From Paraneptunicella aestuarii (lineage in GTDB: Bacteria; Pseudomonadota; Gammaproteobacteria; Enterobacterales; Alteromonadaceae): a stretch of DNA of 64,000 nucleotides. The position numbers and the translations under genes were made by a program. The stretch's first letter is position 1. Each line of letters opens with the position of its first letter. The notes beneath the pieces were generated by a model. The model saw only the letters and a list, made by a program, of their open reading frames with translations. It was not told the origin of the DNA and searched no databases. Positions 7,974 to 18,453 of this stretch are shown here, piece after piece. The stretch is taken from positions 806,001-870,000 of the forward strand of contig NZ_CP074570.1 of NCBI RefSeq assembly GCF_019900845.1, written 5' to 3'.

Positions 7974-9110
7974 ATGACAGCAGTGGCGCTGCCGAGCAAA
8001 ACCAACCTGTTGAATTTCGACAAGCAAGGCTTGCGTGAGTTTTTTGCCAGCATTGGTGAAAAGCCTTTTCGTGCTGATCAGGTTATGAAGTGGATTTACC
8101 ACAATGGTGAAAGCGACTTCAATAACATGACTAACCTCAATAAAAATTTGCGGGAAAAGCTGATTAATACCTGTGAAGTGAAAGCGCCCGAAATTTCCTT
8201 TCATAAAGAAGCGCGTGACGGCACTATCAAATTTGCCATGTTGCTGGAAGGTGGACAGGAAGTAGAAACTGTCTGGATACCAGAATCGGATCGCGCCACA
8301 TTGTGTGTGTCTTCCCAGGTGGGTTGTGCCTTGGAATGCAGCTTCTGCTCTACCGCTCAGCAAGGTTTTAACCGTAACTTGTCGGTTGCTGAAATTATCG
8401 GTCAGGTTTGGCGTGTTGCTAACTTTATCGGGTTGAGCAAAGACACCTCCAAGCGTCCTATTACCAATGTGGTGATGATGGGCATGGGTGAACCCTTGTT
8501 GAATATGAAACATGTTGTTCCCGCCATGCGCTTAATGATGGATGACTTTGGCTTTGGCTTGTCCAAGCGCCGCGTTACCTTGAGTACCTCTGGTGTCGTT
8601 CCGGCATTGGATATGTTGGGCGATCAAATAGATGTTGCTTTGGCCATTTCATTGCACGCTCCCAATGATTCATTGCGTGATGAATTAGTACCGGTAAACA
8701 AGAAATATCCTATTAGTGAGTTTTTAGCCTCAGTTCGTCGTTATTTGACTAAATCCAATGCCAATCAAGGCCGTGTGACGGTTGAATACGTTATGCTTAA
8801 TGGCGTGAATGACAGCATGGATCAAGCCCATGAGTTGGCTAAGGTATTGAAAGACACGCCGTCCAAGATCAACCTTATTCCTTTTAATCCTTATCCTGGT
8901 TCGCCTTATACCTGTCCGAGTAATTCTCGTATTGACCGCTTCTCCAAAGTCTTGATGGAATATGGCTTTACTGTTGTAGTGCGCAAGACTCGCGGCGATG
9001 ATATTGATGCGGCCTGTGGTCAGTTGGTTGGCGATGTGATCGACCGTACCAAACGTATGATGAAGAAACAGTCGAAAGGGGATGCCATTCAGGTTGCGAT
9101 GCAGTCGTAA
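7974..9110 (+). CDS. rlmN: Dual-specificity RNA methyltransferase RlmN
   Basis: Radical SAM enzyme that methylates C2 of adenosine 2503 in 23S rRNA and A37 in some tRNAs. It is 378 residues (E. coli 384). The [4Fe-4S] ligands are in CALECSFC (CxxxCxxC), followed by GMGEPLLN and the C-terminal region with [12 protein letters not shown], which carries the second methyl-transfer Cys. The 240 bp upstream hold a TACAAT at 7878-7883 as a possible -10 but no good -35. pilW follows after 93 bp. Confidence 0.96.
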   Translation: MTAVALPSKTNLLNFDKQGLREFFASIGEKPFRADQVMKWIYHNGESDFNNMTNLNKNLREKLINTCEVKAPEISFHKEARDGTIKFAMLLEGGQEVETVWIPESDRATLCVSSQVGCALECSFCSTAQQGFNRNLSVAEIIGQVWRVANFIGLSKDTSKRPITNVVMMGMGEPLLNMKHVVPAMRLMMDDFGFGLSKRRVTLSTSGVVPALDMLGDQIDVALAISLHAPNDSLRDELVPVNKKYPISEFLASVRRYLTKSNANQGRVTVEYVMLNGVNDSMDQAHELAKVLKDTPSKINLIPFNPYPGSPYTCPSNSRIDRFSKVLMEYGFTVVVRKTRGDDIDAACGQLVGDVIDRTKRMMKKQSKGDAIQVAMQS

Positions 9111-9203
9111 TACTTGAATATTTATCCTATCTATTCGATTTTTCTTAGGTATTATATAAACTGTTTTTAAATCATACGATTACATTCTATGTGGAAAGTC
9201 TCC

Positions 9204-10235
9204 ATGGATGCAACGCTACAAGTCGGAGCTCGCGGTAAATTGAATATCCGTTGGCATAAACTAGTCAAATCTTTATTAGTGGCTATAGGTCTCTTGTATC
9301 TAGCGGGATGCAGCTCCAGTTCTTCGTCTGTTCATCAGAATGTGAATGAAGTGGAAGCGGCGAAAACGCGTGTTTCTCTTGGCTTAACCTATCTTAAAAA
9401 TGGCAACTATACTCAGGCAAAAGCGAATCTGGACAAAGCGCTGAAATTTGCTCCCGGGTTAGTTGATACCCATTTCGCCCTTGCCTATTACTATCAATCT
9501 GTCGATGAGCCTCGCCTTGCTGAACAATATTATCAACAGGCGTTAAGGCTGGATGATGAAAATGCCGACTTGCTGAATTCTTATGGTGCGTTTTTGTGTA
9601 CTCAGGGAAGCTATGCTCTGGCTGAACGATATCTGCTCCAGGCCATTAATTCTCAGCAATATGCACATACAGCCGGTTCCTATGAGAATTTGGCCATTTG
9701 TAGTCAGGCTCAAGCCAAGATTTCTCAAGCCATTGATTATTTGAAGACGGCCTTAAGCCATGAACCAGGCAGAGTGAAAAGTGCTTTTCTGTTGCTGGAA
9801 ATGACGGTGTCTGCGCAACGTTGGCAAGATGCCAAGGATGCGTTGCAACGATTTGAAAAATTGGCTCCGGTCTCGGCTCGTTCTCTTGAATATGCGATTG
9901 CGATAGAGCAGGGGCTTGGAAATCAGGATGTTGCCAATGGGTATCGAGATATGTTGCAGCAGTTGTACCCGCAATATGAGCCGTCCCGTTTGATTGATGT
10001 AGCTGAGGAAACCAGCAAAGGTATTGAAAACGCTACCACAATGAATAACGGCGAATTGGAAAAGCCTGCGTTGTCAGATAGAATCCACGTGGTTCAGCCT
10101 GGAGAGAACCTATATCGCATATCGTTGAAATATAATGTACGTATGCAACGTCTTATTGAGTGGAACGGGTTAAGCACAAACTCACAGATTAAAGTTGGAA
10201 CACGATTGATTGTTTCAGATCCTAACGCTAAATAG
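9204..10235 (+). CDS. pilW: Type IV pilus lipoprotein PilW/PilF with C-terminal LysM domain
   Basis: TPR lipoprotein that in other bacteria helps the outer-membrane secretin PilQ assemble for type IV pili. I place the start at ATG 9204 because GGAAAG lies 5 bases before it; an in-frame ATG at 9189 would add five residues. A signal peptide with lipobox LAGC is followed by about five TPR units. Unusually, the last 50 residues form a LysM module (VQPGENLYRISLKYNV ... WNGL ... IKVGTRLIV, residues about 294-337), making it 343 residues instead of about 250. LysM should bind peptidoglycan, so the protein could tether the secretin assembly point to the wall. rodZ follows 17 bp downstream. Confidence 0.88.
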   Translation: MDATLQVGARGKLNIRWHKLVKSLLVAIGLLYLAGCSSSSSSVHQNVNEVEAAKTRVSLGLTYLKNGNYTQAKANLDKALKFAPGLVDTHFALAYYYQSVDEPRLAEQYYQQALRLDDENADLLNSYGAFLCTQGSYALAERYLLQAINSQQYAHTAGSYENLAICSQAQAKISQAIDYLKTALSHEPGRVKSAFLLLEMTVSAQRWQDAKDALQRFEKLAPVSARSLEYAIAIEQGLGNQDVANGYRDMLQQLYPQYEPSRLIDVAEETSKGIENATTMNNGELEKPALSDRIHVVQPGENLYRISLKYNVRMQRLIEWNGLSTNSQIKVGTRLIVSDPNAK

Positions 10236-10252
10236 CGGGAAAAGTAGTAATA

Positions 10253-11416
10253 ATGAGTAACGAAACACAGGACGATATTGAATTAATTAGCCCGGGCTCG
10301 ATATTGAAGACTGCCCGTGAAGAGCAGGGGCTTACGCGTGAAGCCGTTGCCGATAAGTTGCACCTGCGCTTACAGATTATCGTTGATTTGGAAGAAGATA
10401 ATTATTCGGCTGACATTTCTGCCACTTTTACTCGCGGCTATATCAAATTGTATTCACGCTTGTTGGGATTGGATTACAACAAGGTGTTAGAAGCTTATCA
10501 GCAGATGAATGCACAAGAGAAAGAGCCGGCAAAATTGCAGAGCTTTTCTCAAAAAGTGTCGAAACAAGCCAGCGATCAACGTTTGATGATGTTTACTTAT
10601 TTCATCATCATTATTGTCTTGGCATTGGTTGTGATGTGGTGGTTGCAGCAAGGGCAATTTAGCACGAGTCTGTCTAGTAAGAGCTCACCTGCACAAACTT
10701 CCCAGAAGCAGACGACTTCAAGTCAATCAGCTAAAACGAATACAAGCAGTATGAGTCATGTGGCTGAACGCCAAAAAAATCGTGAAGAATCAGAGCTAAA
10801 CACGGATGCTCCGGATGCTGATCGTATGGAAACATCGGAAACATCAATCAGTTCTGATGAGCTGGATTATTCATCTGACACTGGCGCGCCGTTTGAATCT
10901 GATAATGTGTCTGTGGCTGATTCTAAGGTTGAACAAGTCGTTGAAGATGCTGATGAAGCGTTGGCTGGTGCTAATGTGCGTGCTACGCAAGACAGTTCTT
11001 TAGCGGGCGACTCGCTACAAGAAATCACGAGGCAGGAAGATAGCTCTCAATATGCTGACGTGACTAGTGAAGAGATAACAAGCTCAGATATGAACGATTC
11101 TTCTACAGATTCAATGACTGCAGAGGAACAACCTGAGGCACAGGGTGATAGCCAAGTGGTTATGTCAGACCCTGTTGAATTGGTATTCACCTTTGCAGGC
11201 GATTGCTGGGTCAAGATCACTGACGCAACCGGAGAAGATATTGCTTACGGTGTGAAAGCGTCAGGTCGTGTTATGCCTGTGTCGGGTATCCCGCCTTTTG
11301 AAGTGGTGTTGGGAGCACCTGAGTCTGTACAAATCACCTTTGCCGGTGAGCCTGTCGATATGTCTCGTTTTAGAGCGGGATATACAGCGCGTTTTGAATT
11401 ACCTCTTGGCGAATAA
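10253..11416 (+). CDS. rodZ: Cytoskeletal cell-shape protein RodZ
   Basis: Inner-membrane protein linking MreB filaments to the elongation machinery. Order: an N-terminal helix-turn-helix of the RodZ type (about residues 10-90, with GSILKTAREEQGLTREAVADKL), one membrane helix at about 110-131 (FIIIIVLALVVMWW), a long Ser/Thr/Asp/Glu-rich periplasmic linker (about 140-300), and a C-terminal beta domain (about 305-387, FTFAGDCWVKITDATG). 387 residues is slightly longer than E. coli (337), the difference being in the linker. It sits between pilW and ispG as in most gammaproteobacteria. Confidence 0.94.
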   Translation: MSNETQDDIELISPGSILKTAREEQGLTREAVADKLHLRLQIIVDLEEDNYSADISATFTRGYIKLYSRLLGLDYNKVLEAYQQMNAQEKEPAKLQSFSQKVSKQASDQRLMMFTYFIIIIVLALVVMWWLQQGQFSTSLSSKSSPAQTSQKQTTSSQSAKTNTSSMSHVAERQKNREESELNTDAPDADRMETSETSISSDELDYSSDTGAPFESDNVSVADSKVEQVVEDADEALAGANVRATQDSSLAGDSLQEITRQEDSSQYADVTSEEITSSDMNDSSTDSMTAEEQPEAQGDSQVVMSDPVELVFTFAGDCWVKITDATGEDIAYGVKASGRVMPVSGIPPFEVVLGAPESVQITFAGEPVDMSRFRAGYTARFELPLGE

Positions 11417-11458
11417 ATTGCAGATGCTCATAGTGGAAATAGTGGAGTAAATACCTCA

Positions 11459-12577
11459 ATGCAGACAGAGTCGCCTATCACGCGTCGTGAATCGACGCGG
11501 ATTAATGTCGGAAATGTTCCCATTGGTGCTGGTGCACCTATTGCTGTGCAGTCTATGACCAATACTTCCACCACTGATGTGGACGCTACTGTCGCGCAAA
11601 TTAATCGAATTGTGGCGGTTGGTGGTGAAATTGTGCGCGTGTCTGTGCCTACTATGGATGCCGCAGAAGCGTTTAAAGTGATCCGTGAGCGAGTGAATGT
11701 GCCACTGGTCGCTGATATCCATTTTGACTATCGTATCGCACTTAAAGTGGCTGAATATGGCGCTGATTGTCTTCGTATTAACCCGGGGAATATCGGTAAC
11801 ATGGAGCGTGTGAAAGCCGTTGTTGATAGTGCGAAAGACAAGAATATCCCTATTCGCATAGGCGTTAATGCCGGATCGCTGGAGAAAGATTTGCAGGAAA
11901 AATATGGTGAGCCAACACCGGAAGCGCTGGTGGAATCGGCAATGCGCCATGTGGATATTCTCGACAAATTGAACTTTGATCAGTTTAAGGTCAGCGTTAA
12001 GGCGTCAGATGTTTTTCTGGCGGTTGGTGCTTACCGTTTGCTGGCAAAACAAATTAAACAGCCGTTGCACTTAGGCATCACTGAAGCGGGTGGTTTTCGT
12101 GCTGGTGCAGTGAAGAGTGCGGTCGGACTCGGAATGTTACTGGCTGAAGGTATTGGCGATACGATCCGTATTTCGCTCGCCGCCGATCCGGTGGAAGAAA
12201 TCAAAGTCGGATTTGATATTCTTAAGTCGCTACGCATTCGTAGCCGGGGTATCAACTTTATCGCTTGTCCAACTTGTTCTCGTCAGGAATTCGACGTTAT
12301 CGCTACAGTAAATGCTTTGGAAGAGCGCTTGGAAGACATTGTTACGCCAATGGATGTCTCGTTGATTGGCTGTGTTGTCAATGGCCCGGGTGAAGCCGAA
12401 GTGTCTGATTTGGGACTTACGGGTGCTCGTAATATGAGCGGTTTTTATCTGGATGGTAAGCGACAAAAAGAACGTTTGCCCAATGACCAGTTGGTCGAGA
12501 TTCTGGAACAGAAAATCAGAGCAAAAGCGGCTCAGTTAAGTGCCGAAAATCGTATTCCTACGCAAAATATTGATTAG
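11459..12577 (+). CDS. ispG: 4-hydroxy-3-methylbut-2-enyl diphosphate synthase IspG
   Basis: [4Fe-4S] enzyme of the methylerythritol phosphate route to isoprenoids. It is 372 residues, identical in length to E. coli IspG. Cluster ligands Cys270 and Cys273 (ACPTCSR) and Cys305 ([11 protein letters not shown]) are in the standard positions. The N-terminal TIM-barrel carries IAVQSMTNT and LRINPGNIG. It is 42 bp from rodZ. It depends on Fe-S assembly, which matters because the local isc operon is incomplete. Confidence 0.97.
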   Translation: MQTESPITRRESTRINVGNVPIGAGAPIAVQSMTNTSTTDVDATVAQINRIVAVGGEIVRVSVPTMDAAEAFKVIRERVNVPLVADIHFDYRIALKVAEYGADCLRINPGNIGNMERVKAVVDSAKDKNIPIRIGVNAGSLEKDLQEKYGEPTPEALVESAMRHVDILDKLNFDQFKVSVKASDVFLAVGAYRLLAKQIKQPLHLGITEAGGFRAGAVKSAVGLGMLLAEGIGDTIRISLAADPVEEIKVGFDILKSLRIRSRGINFIACPTCSRQEFDVIATVNALEERLEDIVTPMDVSLIGCVVNGPGEAEVSDLGLTGARNMSGFYLDGKRQKERLPNDQLVEILEQKIRAKAAQLSAENRIPTQNID

Positions 12578-12595
12578 TCTTTAATGATCTATCTA

Positions 12596-12621
12596 CAGCC
12601 GGATTTACCGAGGTTCGGCTG
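12596..12621 (+). terminator. Weak hairpin after ispG
   Basis: Six-base stem CAGCCG (12596-12601) / CGGCTG (12616-12621) without a clear T-tract. It may attenuate transcription between ispG and hisS. Confidence 0.3.
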
Positions 12622-12669
12622 CTCTCTATTCCCTACCTGTTTTTACATCGCATTAGCGGGCTTGAAGCG

Positions 12670-12698
12670 TTGTTGTTTGCCTCGAAAATCCCTATAAT
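12670..12698 (+). promoter_or_regulatory. Probable hisS promoter
   Basis: Perfect -10 TATAAT (12693-12698), 17 bp after TTGTTG (12670-12675). It would start a transcript about 45 bases before hisS and could drive hisS-yfgM-bamB-der. Confidence 0.6.
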
Positions 12699-12749
12699 GC
12701 ATGGCTTTTTGCTGAAACGTGGTATTTAACCCCCGAGAGATCTGACGTC

Positions 12750-14036
12750 GTGAGTAAAACAATCCAAGCTATTCGTGGAATGAATGATTGTCTGCCAGAG
12801 CAATCAAGGCTTTGGCAGTGGATGGAACAACAAATTCGAGATGTTGTTGCCAGCTATGGATATGAAGAAATCCGTACTCCTATTGTTGAAAGCACCGATC
12901 TGTTTAAGCGTTCAATTGGTGAAGTCACCGATATTGTGGAAAAGGAAATGTATACCTTTGAAGACCGCAATGGTGACAGCCTGACTTTGCGCCCTGAAGG
13001 CACAGCCAGTTGTGTTCGTGCGGGTAATGAGCATGGATTATTGTACAACCAGCAACAGCGCCTTTGGTATATGGGGCCCATGTTCCGCCACGAGCGTCCA
13101 CAAAAAGGGCGTTATCGTCAATTTCACCAATTTGGTGTGGAAAACTTTGGCATTGCAGGCCCTGATATTGACGCAGAAGTGATTTTGTTGAGTGCTCGTT
13201 TGTGGAAGAAGTTTGGTATCGCAGACAATGTGCGTTTGGAGTTGAATTCCTTAGGTTCTAATGAAGCTCGTGCGGCATACCGTGAAAAACTGGTTGAGTA
13301 TTTGTCGCAATACAAAGACAAGCTGGATGAAGATAGTTTGCGCCGTTTGGAGACCAATCCACTGCGCATTCTGGATAGCAAAAATCCAGAAGTTCAAGCT
13401 ATCGTTGTTGACGCGCCTAAGCTGTCTGAAAACCTGGATGCGGAATCAGCAGAACATTTTCAACAATTATGTGAACGATTAGACGCTTTGGGTATCCAAT
13501 ACCAGGTTAATGAGCGTTTGGTACGTGGACTGGATTACTATAATCGTACGGTTTTTGAATGGGTTACCAAAGATTTAGGTGCTCAGGGAACCGTGTGTGC
13601 CGGCGGTCGCTATGACGGCTTGGTGGCTCAGTTAGGTGGCAAAGAAACCACAGCGGTTGGTTTTGCTATGGGACTGGAGCGCTTGGCGCTATTGCTTGAG
13701 CAGCAACAAGGATTGGCTATTCCTGATCCGGTTGATGTTTACATGGCGGCAACGGGCGATACTGCTGAAATTATGGCCGTGAAACTGGCGGAATCTCTGC
13801 GGGACGAATTACCCGGAGTGAGAATTCAGAATCACTGTGGTGGCGGTAATTTCAAGAAGCAGATGAAACGCGCGGATAAAAGTGGCGCAGCCATCGCTTT
13901 GCTCATTGGTGAATCTGAAGTTGAGCAAGGCACTATTACATTGAAATTCTTGCGTGCTGAGGCGGAGCAACAATCTGTTGCGATAGCTGACTTGGCATCG
14001 GCAGTGAAAACTGCGTTGGATAAAACAAGACTATAA
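12750..14036 (+). CDS. hisS: Histidyl-tRNA synthetase HisS
   Basis: Class II aminoacyl-tRNA synthetase charging tRNA-His. It is 428 residues (E. coli 424) and starts with GTG. Seen are the N-terminal [13 protein letters not shown], motif 2 around [17 protein letters not shown], the histidine-specific motif [14 protein letters not shown], motif 3 with GFAMGLERL, and the C-terminal anticodon-binding domain (about 325-425). First gene of a tight cluster with yfgM (30 bp), bamB and der. Confidence 0.97.
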   Translation: MSKTIQAIRGMNDCLPEQSRLWQWMEQQIRDVVASYGYEEIRTPIVESTDLFKRSIGEVTDIVEKEMYTFEDRNGDSLTLRPEGTASCVRAGNEHGLLYNQQQRLWYMGPMFRHERPQKGRYRQFHQFGVENFGIAGPDIDAEVILLSARLWKKFGIADNVRLELNSLGSNEARAAYREKLVEYLSQYKDKLDEDSLRRLETNPLRILDSKNPEVQAIVVDAPKLSENLDAESAEHFQQLCERLDALGIQYQVNERLVRGLDYYNRTVFEWVTKDLGAQGTVCAGGRYDGLVAQLGGKETTAVGFAMGLERLALLLEQQQGLAIPDPVDVYMAATGDTAEIMAVKLAESLRDELPGVRIQNHCGGGNFKKQMKRADKSGAAIALLIGESEVEQGTITLKFLRAEAEQQSVAIADLASAVKTALDKTRL

Positions 14037-14066
14037 CAGGTACGAAGAGACCTATAGAGGATCAAC

Positions 14067-14696
14067 ATGGATCAATATAGTACAGAAGAACAACAAGTCG
14101 AAGCGATTAAAAAGTTCTGGAAAGAGAACGGTACTGCCATCGTTTTAGGTGCGGTATTAGGCTTCGGTGGCTTATGGGGATGGCGTTATTACAATGCTCA
14201 GATGATTGGTGCTCAAGAGCGTACCTCTGATGCATACAACGCAGCAGTTGAAAAACTGGGCGTTGAAGATAGCGCAGTTAATCAGGCGAAATCTTTTATT
14301 GAGAGTAATTCGGATACCCAATATGCGGTTATGGCTGCATTCCGCTTGTCAAAAGAAGCGGCAGATAAGGGTGATTTGCAAGAAGCCCGCAAGCAATTGC
14401 AGTGGATTGTTGATAATGAATCATCAATGGTTCTGAAAGAAATTGCACTGATTCGTTTAGCTCGTGTGCAAGCTGAACTGGAAGACTATTCTGCGGCTCT
14501 TGCCAGTATTCAAAAAGTCACTTCTGAGTCTCATAAAGGGACTGTTGAAGAAGTGAAAGGTGATATTTACCAGCGTCAGGGTAAGTTGGATGAAGCTGAA
14601 AAAGCCTATACGGCAGCTTTGGAAAACTCGGAAGGAAACAATAATAATTTCCTACAGATGAAGCTTGATGATTTAGCGGCTCAAAAACAAAGCTAA
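14067..14696 (+). CDS. yfgM: SecYEG ancillary protein YfgM
   Basis: Inner-membrane protein with a periplasmic TPR domain; in E. coli YfgM associates with the SecYEG translocon and the PpiD chaperone. It is 209 residues (E. coli 206): a short cytosolic N-terminus (STEEQQVEAIKKFWKENG), one membrane helix at about 24-43, then TPR-like helices ending with a repeat around KLDEAEKAYTAALENS. It sits between hisS and bamB, as in other gammaproteobacteria. Confidence 0.93.
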   Translation: MDQYSTEEQQVEAIKKFWKENGTAIVLGAVLGFGGLWGWRYYNAQMIGAQERTSDAYNAAVEKLGVEDSAVNQAKSFIESNSDTQYAVMAAFRLSKEAADKGDLQEARKQLQWIVDNESSMVLKEIALIRLARVQAELEDYSAALASIQKVTSESHKGTVEEVKGDIYQRQGKLDEAEKAYTAALENSEGNNNNFLQMKLDDLAAQKQS

Positions 14697-14724
14697 ATAA
14701 AAGCTCAACAGTAGCAAGGGTAGT

Positions 14725-15981
14725 GTGATGATGCTGGGAAAACAGCTCCTTAAAATTCTTATTCCAACATTGATGTTGACTGGTTGTTCTTCTATGCCTG
14801 ACTGGGCAAACCCGGGAACATGGTTTGAAGATGAAGAAGAATTGGAAATTCGCAAACTGGAGCCTATAACTCCAAAATTCACTCCTGAAATTGTTTGGGA
14901 AGCTCAAATCGGTGACGGTGTACGTCACTATTTTTCTCGCCTTAAACCCGCAGTTGGTTATGACAAAGTCTATGCTGCAAGTCGTCAAGGGGATGTTAAA
15001 GCATTCGACCAGGCTTCCGGTAAGGAAGTGTGGAGCATTAACCTGGCTGAGTTTCGTGACGAAGGCATTCTGACCGGTTTTTCCAAGCTATGGTCTGATG
15101 GTATTTCAGCCAAGGTCGCTGGTGGCCTGACAGTGGCTTATCAAACCCTGTATCTGGGTACGGAAAACGGCTTGGTGGTTGCACTGGATACTGACACTGG
15201 CGCTGTGAAATGGCAGCAAAAAGTGAAAGGTGAAGTGTTGGCAAGCCCTGTCGTTGACGAAGGTATTGTGGTTGTGAACACGGGCGCTGGCACTATGTAT
15301 GGTCTGGATGCTCGTACTGGCGAAGAAAAATGGGTTTATGAATCTGAAGTGCCGCCTCTGACTTTGCGTGGCATATCTGCACCTGCTGTTGCGGCAGGTG
15401 GTGCGGTTGTCGGTACTGCATCGGGTAAATTGGCTGTTACCTTGTTGGAAACTGGTCAGGTTGCCTGGGAGCAAACTATTGCTACTGCATCGGGTTCAAC
15501 CGAACTTGAGCGTATGGTGGATATTGATAGTCAGGCTTTGGTACTGGGGGGCGTTGTTTACGTCATTTCCTACAACGGTACTTTGGCTTCTATTGAATTA
15601 CGTAGTGGACGAGTGATTTGGAAACGTGAGTATCGTTCCTATCGTCGTTTAAGTCTGGATGGTAATAGCCTGTTTGTGGTGGATGACAAGAGCCAAATTT
15701 ACGCTCTGGATCGCCGTAATGGGGTTGAATCCTGGACTCATATAAGTTTACGTGGTCGTGAATTAACGTCGGCAACACCTGTTGGTGATTATATTGTCGT
15801 AGGTGATAAATACGGCTATTTGCATTGGTTAACTCAGAGTAACGGTGAATTGGTAGCACGCGTTGCCGTTGGGGGTGATGACGAAGATGAAAGCATCTAC
15901 GCAGCCCCCATTGAAGATGGCAACATGGTGTACACACAAACCCGCGATGGTCAGTTAGTTGCCATCAAAACACCTGAATAA
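14725..15981 (+). CDS. bamB: Outer membrane assembly lipoprotein BamB
   Basis: Beta-propeller lipoprotein of the BAM complex that inserts outer-membrane proteins. A signal peptide with lipobox LTGC is followed by repeated PQQ-like beta blades, for example KVYAASRQGDVKAFDQASGKEVW and TMYGLDARTGEEKWVYE. It is 418 residues; E. coli BamB is 392. Three ATG codons lie near the 5' end, so the exact first residue is uncertain by one or two codons. It is 28 bp after yfgM and 32 bp before der. Confidence 0.95.
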   Translation: MMMLGKQLLKILIPTLMLTGCSSMPDWANPGTWFEDEEELEIRKLEPITPKFTPEIVWEAQIGDGVRHYFSRLKPAVGYDKVYAASRQGDVKAFDQASGKEVWSINLAEFRDEGILTGFSKLWSDGISAKVAGGLTVAYQTLYLGTENGLVVALDTDTGAVKWQQKVKGEVLASPVVDEGIVVVNTGAGTMYGLDARTGEEKWVYESEVPPLTLRGISAPAVAAGGAVVGTASGKLAVTLLETGQVAWEQTIATASGSTELERMVDIDSQALVLGGVVYVISYNGTLASIELRSGRVIWKREYRSYRRLSLDGNSLFVVDDKSQIYALDRRNGVESWTHISLRGRELTSATPVGDYIVVGDKYGYLHWLTQSNGELVARVAVGGDDEDESIYAAPIEDGNMVYTQTRDGQLVAIKTPE

Positions 15982-16013
15982 CGTATTACTCTGAGCTGGA
16001 GATTAAGTAGAAC

Positions 16014-17459
16014 ATGCTTCCCGTGATTGCCCTGGTTGGGCGCCCAAATGTTGGTAAATCAACGTTGTTTAACCGATTGACCCAAACCCGCGACGCATTG
16101 GTTGCGGATTACCCTGGGTTAACACGGGATCGCAAATATGGTCAGGCCAAATATCAAGGTTTACAGTTTATCGTAGTGGATACCGGTGGTATCTCTGGTG
16201 ATGAACAAGGTATTGATGCGGCAATGGCTGGTCAATCTCTATTAGCTGTGGAAGAGGCTGATATCGTCCTGTTTTTGGTTGATGCCCGAGCCGGTCTGAC
16301 ACCCGCCGATGAAGGCATTGCTAAACACCTGCGATCTTCACAGAAACCTGTGTATCTGGTTGCGAACAAAACTGATGGCATTGATGCCCATAGCGAAACC
16401 GCGGAGTTCTACCGTTTAGGTTACGAGAAAGTGTGGCATATTGCTGCCAGTCATGGTCGTGGTGTGGCTCAGTTGCTTGAAAGTACGCTGGAACCTTTGG
16501 AATCCCATTTTCCAGAGATGCGCATACCGGAAAAAACGGTTGAAACAGAGGAAGATGCGGAAACTCAAAGAGAACGTTTGCAGAATCTACCTATCAAGTT
16601 GGCGATTGTTGGCAAGCCTAATGTGGGTAAATCAACGTTAACCAACCGTATTTTGGGTGAAGAAAGGGTGGTTGTGTACGACCAACCTGGAACCACCCGC
16701 GACAGCATCTTTATTCCCATGCAGCGTGACGAACGAGAGTATGTATTGATTGATACTGCCGGGGTTCGTCGGCGCAAGAAAATCAGTGACACTGTCGAGA
16801 AGTTTTCCGTTGTTAAAACCATGCAAGCCATTGAAGAAGCCAATGTGGTTTTATTGGTTATTGATGCTCGCGAAGGGATTTCTGATCAGGATTTGAGCTT
16901 ATTAGGGTTCGTGATTAACTCGGGAAGAGCGTTAGTGCTGGCTGTTAATAAGTGGGATGGTCTTGATTCTGATGTAAAAAATGACATCAAGCGCGAATTG
17001 GATCTGCGCTTGGGCTTTATTGATTTTGCGCGTTTGCACTTTATCTCCGCGAAGCATGGTACAGGTGTTGGGCATTTATTTGAGTCAGTTCAAGAAGCCT
17101 ATAATGCCGCAACCAAGCGCGTTGGGACTTCTACCCTGACGCGTATTATGGAATCGGCTCAAGATGAGCATCAACCGCCATTAGTACGCGGTCGTCGCGT
17201 CAAAATGAAATATGCTCATGCAGGCGGTTATAACCCTCCTGTTGTGGTTATTCACGGTAATCAGGTGCAGGATTTACCAGAATCTTATAAGCGCTACTTG
17301 ATGAATTACTTCCGTCGTTCATTGAAAGTGATGGGGACGCCGATCAAGATCGAGTTCCGTGAAGGGGATAACCCGTTTGAAGGTAAGAAGAACTCCTTAA
17401 CCGTGTCTCAACAGCGCAAGCGCAAGCGTTTGATGAAGCACGTGAAGAAGAAAAAGTAA
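16014..17459 (+). CDS. der: Ribosome assembly GTPase Der (EngA)
   Basis: Tandem-domain GTPase needed for 50S subunit maturation. It is 481 residues (E. coli 490). The first G domain has GRPNVGKST and a DTGG G3; the second has [13 protein letters not shown] and NKWD. An acidic linker (about 165-190) separates them, and a C-terminal KH-like domain starts near residue 370. The lysine/arginine-rich tail ([16 protein letters not shown]) is typical. The end of the rightward housekeeping run is marked by a stem-loop. Confidence 0.97.
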   Translation: MLPVIALVGRPNVGKSTLFNRLTQTRDALVADYPGLTRDRKYGQAKYQGLQFIVVDTGGISGDEQGIDAAMAGQSLLAVEEADIVLFLVDARAGLTPADEGIAKHLRSSQKPVYLVANKTDGIDAHSETAEFYRLGYEKVWHIAASHGRGVAQLLESTLEPLESHFPEMRIPEKTVETEEDAETQRERLQNLPIKLAIVGKPNVGKSTLTNRILGEERVVVYDQPGTTRDSIFIPMQRDEREYVLIDTAGVRRRKKISDTVEKFSVVKTMQAIEEANVVLLVIDAREGISDQDLSLLGFVINSGRALVLAVNKWDGLDSDVKNDIKRELDLRLGFIDFARLHFISAKHGTGVGHLFESVQEAYNAATKRVGTSTLTRIMESAQDEHQPPLVRGRRVKMKYAHAGGYNPPVVVIHGNQVQDLPESYKRYLMNYFRRSLKVMGTPIKIEFREGDNPFEGKKNSLTVSQQRKRKRLMKHVKKKK

Positions 17460-17463
17460 TGCT

Positions 17464-17497
17464 TAAATAACCCTGGCAACGTAGTTGGGGTTATTTA
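17464..17497. terminator. Bidirectional terminator between der and the SBP-like gene
   Basis: Ten-base stem TAAATAACCC (17464-17473) / GGGTTATTTA (17488-17497) with a 14-nt loop. A-rich and T-rich arms sit between convergent genes. Confidence 0.7.
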
Positions 17498-17526
17498 GAT
17501 CTCGTTGCTCTGAATTGATATCCCGC

Positions 17527-18411
17527 TTAATGTTTAGCGTGATATTTACCATCTGCCAGTAGATATTGTTGATATTTATCTATGTAGTTGGCATCCACAG
17601 ATTCAAACCATTTTTTCACACCGTTTTGATAATGTTCGCTTTCCAGTATTCCGGGAAGTACGGCATTTATCTTTTCAATTGCCTCATATTTGAAGTCGTC
17701 ATTGTCTGGGCCTGAACAGCCTACAGCACCGAGTACGACATGGTCTGAGTTTTCCTCAATGGGTAGCCAGGCCAGATTTTGCTCATTGGTTCTGTTGAAG
17801 TAATTCAATACATTGGGGTATTCAATGGTGAAGTCTACCCGGTTTAAAGTAATCAGCATCATGAGTGATGTGGTAGAGCCAACATTATTGGGTATTTCAA
17901 GCCCTTTACTCACATAACGATCCAGTACACTCTGGATTTCTGAACCGAACATCCTGCCAGATTGCTGCCCCATCAAAAAAGCGTTGGATTGCAGCAGTTT
18001 TTCTAACGAAACCGGATTGCCATATTGCTTGATAAAGTAGTCTCGCATTTCTTCCTTTAGCACGAGTACATGAGGGAGATAAACCACGGTGGGAGATGAT
18101 AGTACCATTGAACCTATAGGCGTGGAGCGATGAATCAGGCAGGGGTAACAGTATTTTTCACCCGCTTGCATTTTCCTTTTTAGACGCAAGTTGGGAAACA
18201 GTGTTTCAGTGTGTTTTATATCGGGTAATGCTGCTTGTAACTCGTCCATCAACAGATCACAAATACCTTCGTGAGCCAGTTTGCCGGATTGAATAAATAA
18301 CGGCGGTAAGTCGATGGTTGCCCATGGAATAGATTTGGGTGTTCCAAATGCATTTGCACTGAGCAATAACAGAAAAAATAAACGACTAATTTGCCTCATA
18401 ACTGCTGGCAA
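17527..18411 (-). CDS. Periplasmic solute-binding-like protein (SBP_bac_3 fold)
   Basis: Predicted secreted protein of 294 residues with a signal peptide (about residues 1-23, ending SANAFG) and a periplasmic binding fold like that of family 3 amino-acid-binding proteins. It resembles the TIGR02285 group, which has no assigned function; this is by eye only. Features include PWATIDLPPLFI near the mature N-terminus and a Cys-containing EKYCYPCL segment in a place where the group often has a conserved Cys. There is no ABC permease or ATPase nearby, so it may be a sensor-type or orphan binding protein. It lies leftward, 42 bp downstream of xseA in the same direction, so co-transcription is possible. 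Confidence 0.72.
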   Translation of the reverse strand: MPAVMRQISRLFFLLLLSANAFGTPKSIPWATIDLPPLFIQSGKLAHEGICDLLMDELQAALPDIKHTETLFPNLRLKRKMQAGEKYCYPCLIHRSTPIGSMVLSSPTVVYLPHVLVLKEEMRDYFIKQYGNPVSLEKLLQSNAFLMGQQSGRMFGSEIQSVLDRYVSKGLEIPNNVGSTTSLMMLITLNRVDFTIEYPNVLNYFNRTNEQNLAWLPIEENSDHVVLGAVGCSGPDNDDFKYEAIEKINAVLPGILESEHYQNGVKKWFESVDANYIDKYQQYLLADGKYHAKH

Positions 18412-18453
18412 TCTCTACTTTGGGTACGACAAGCTGATACTTATAACCTGAGC

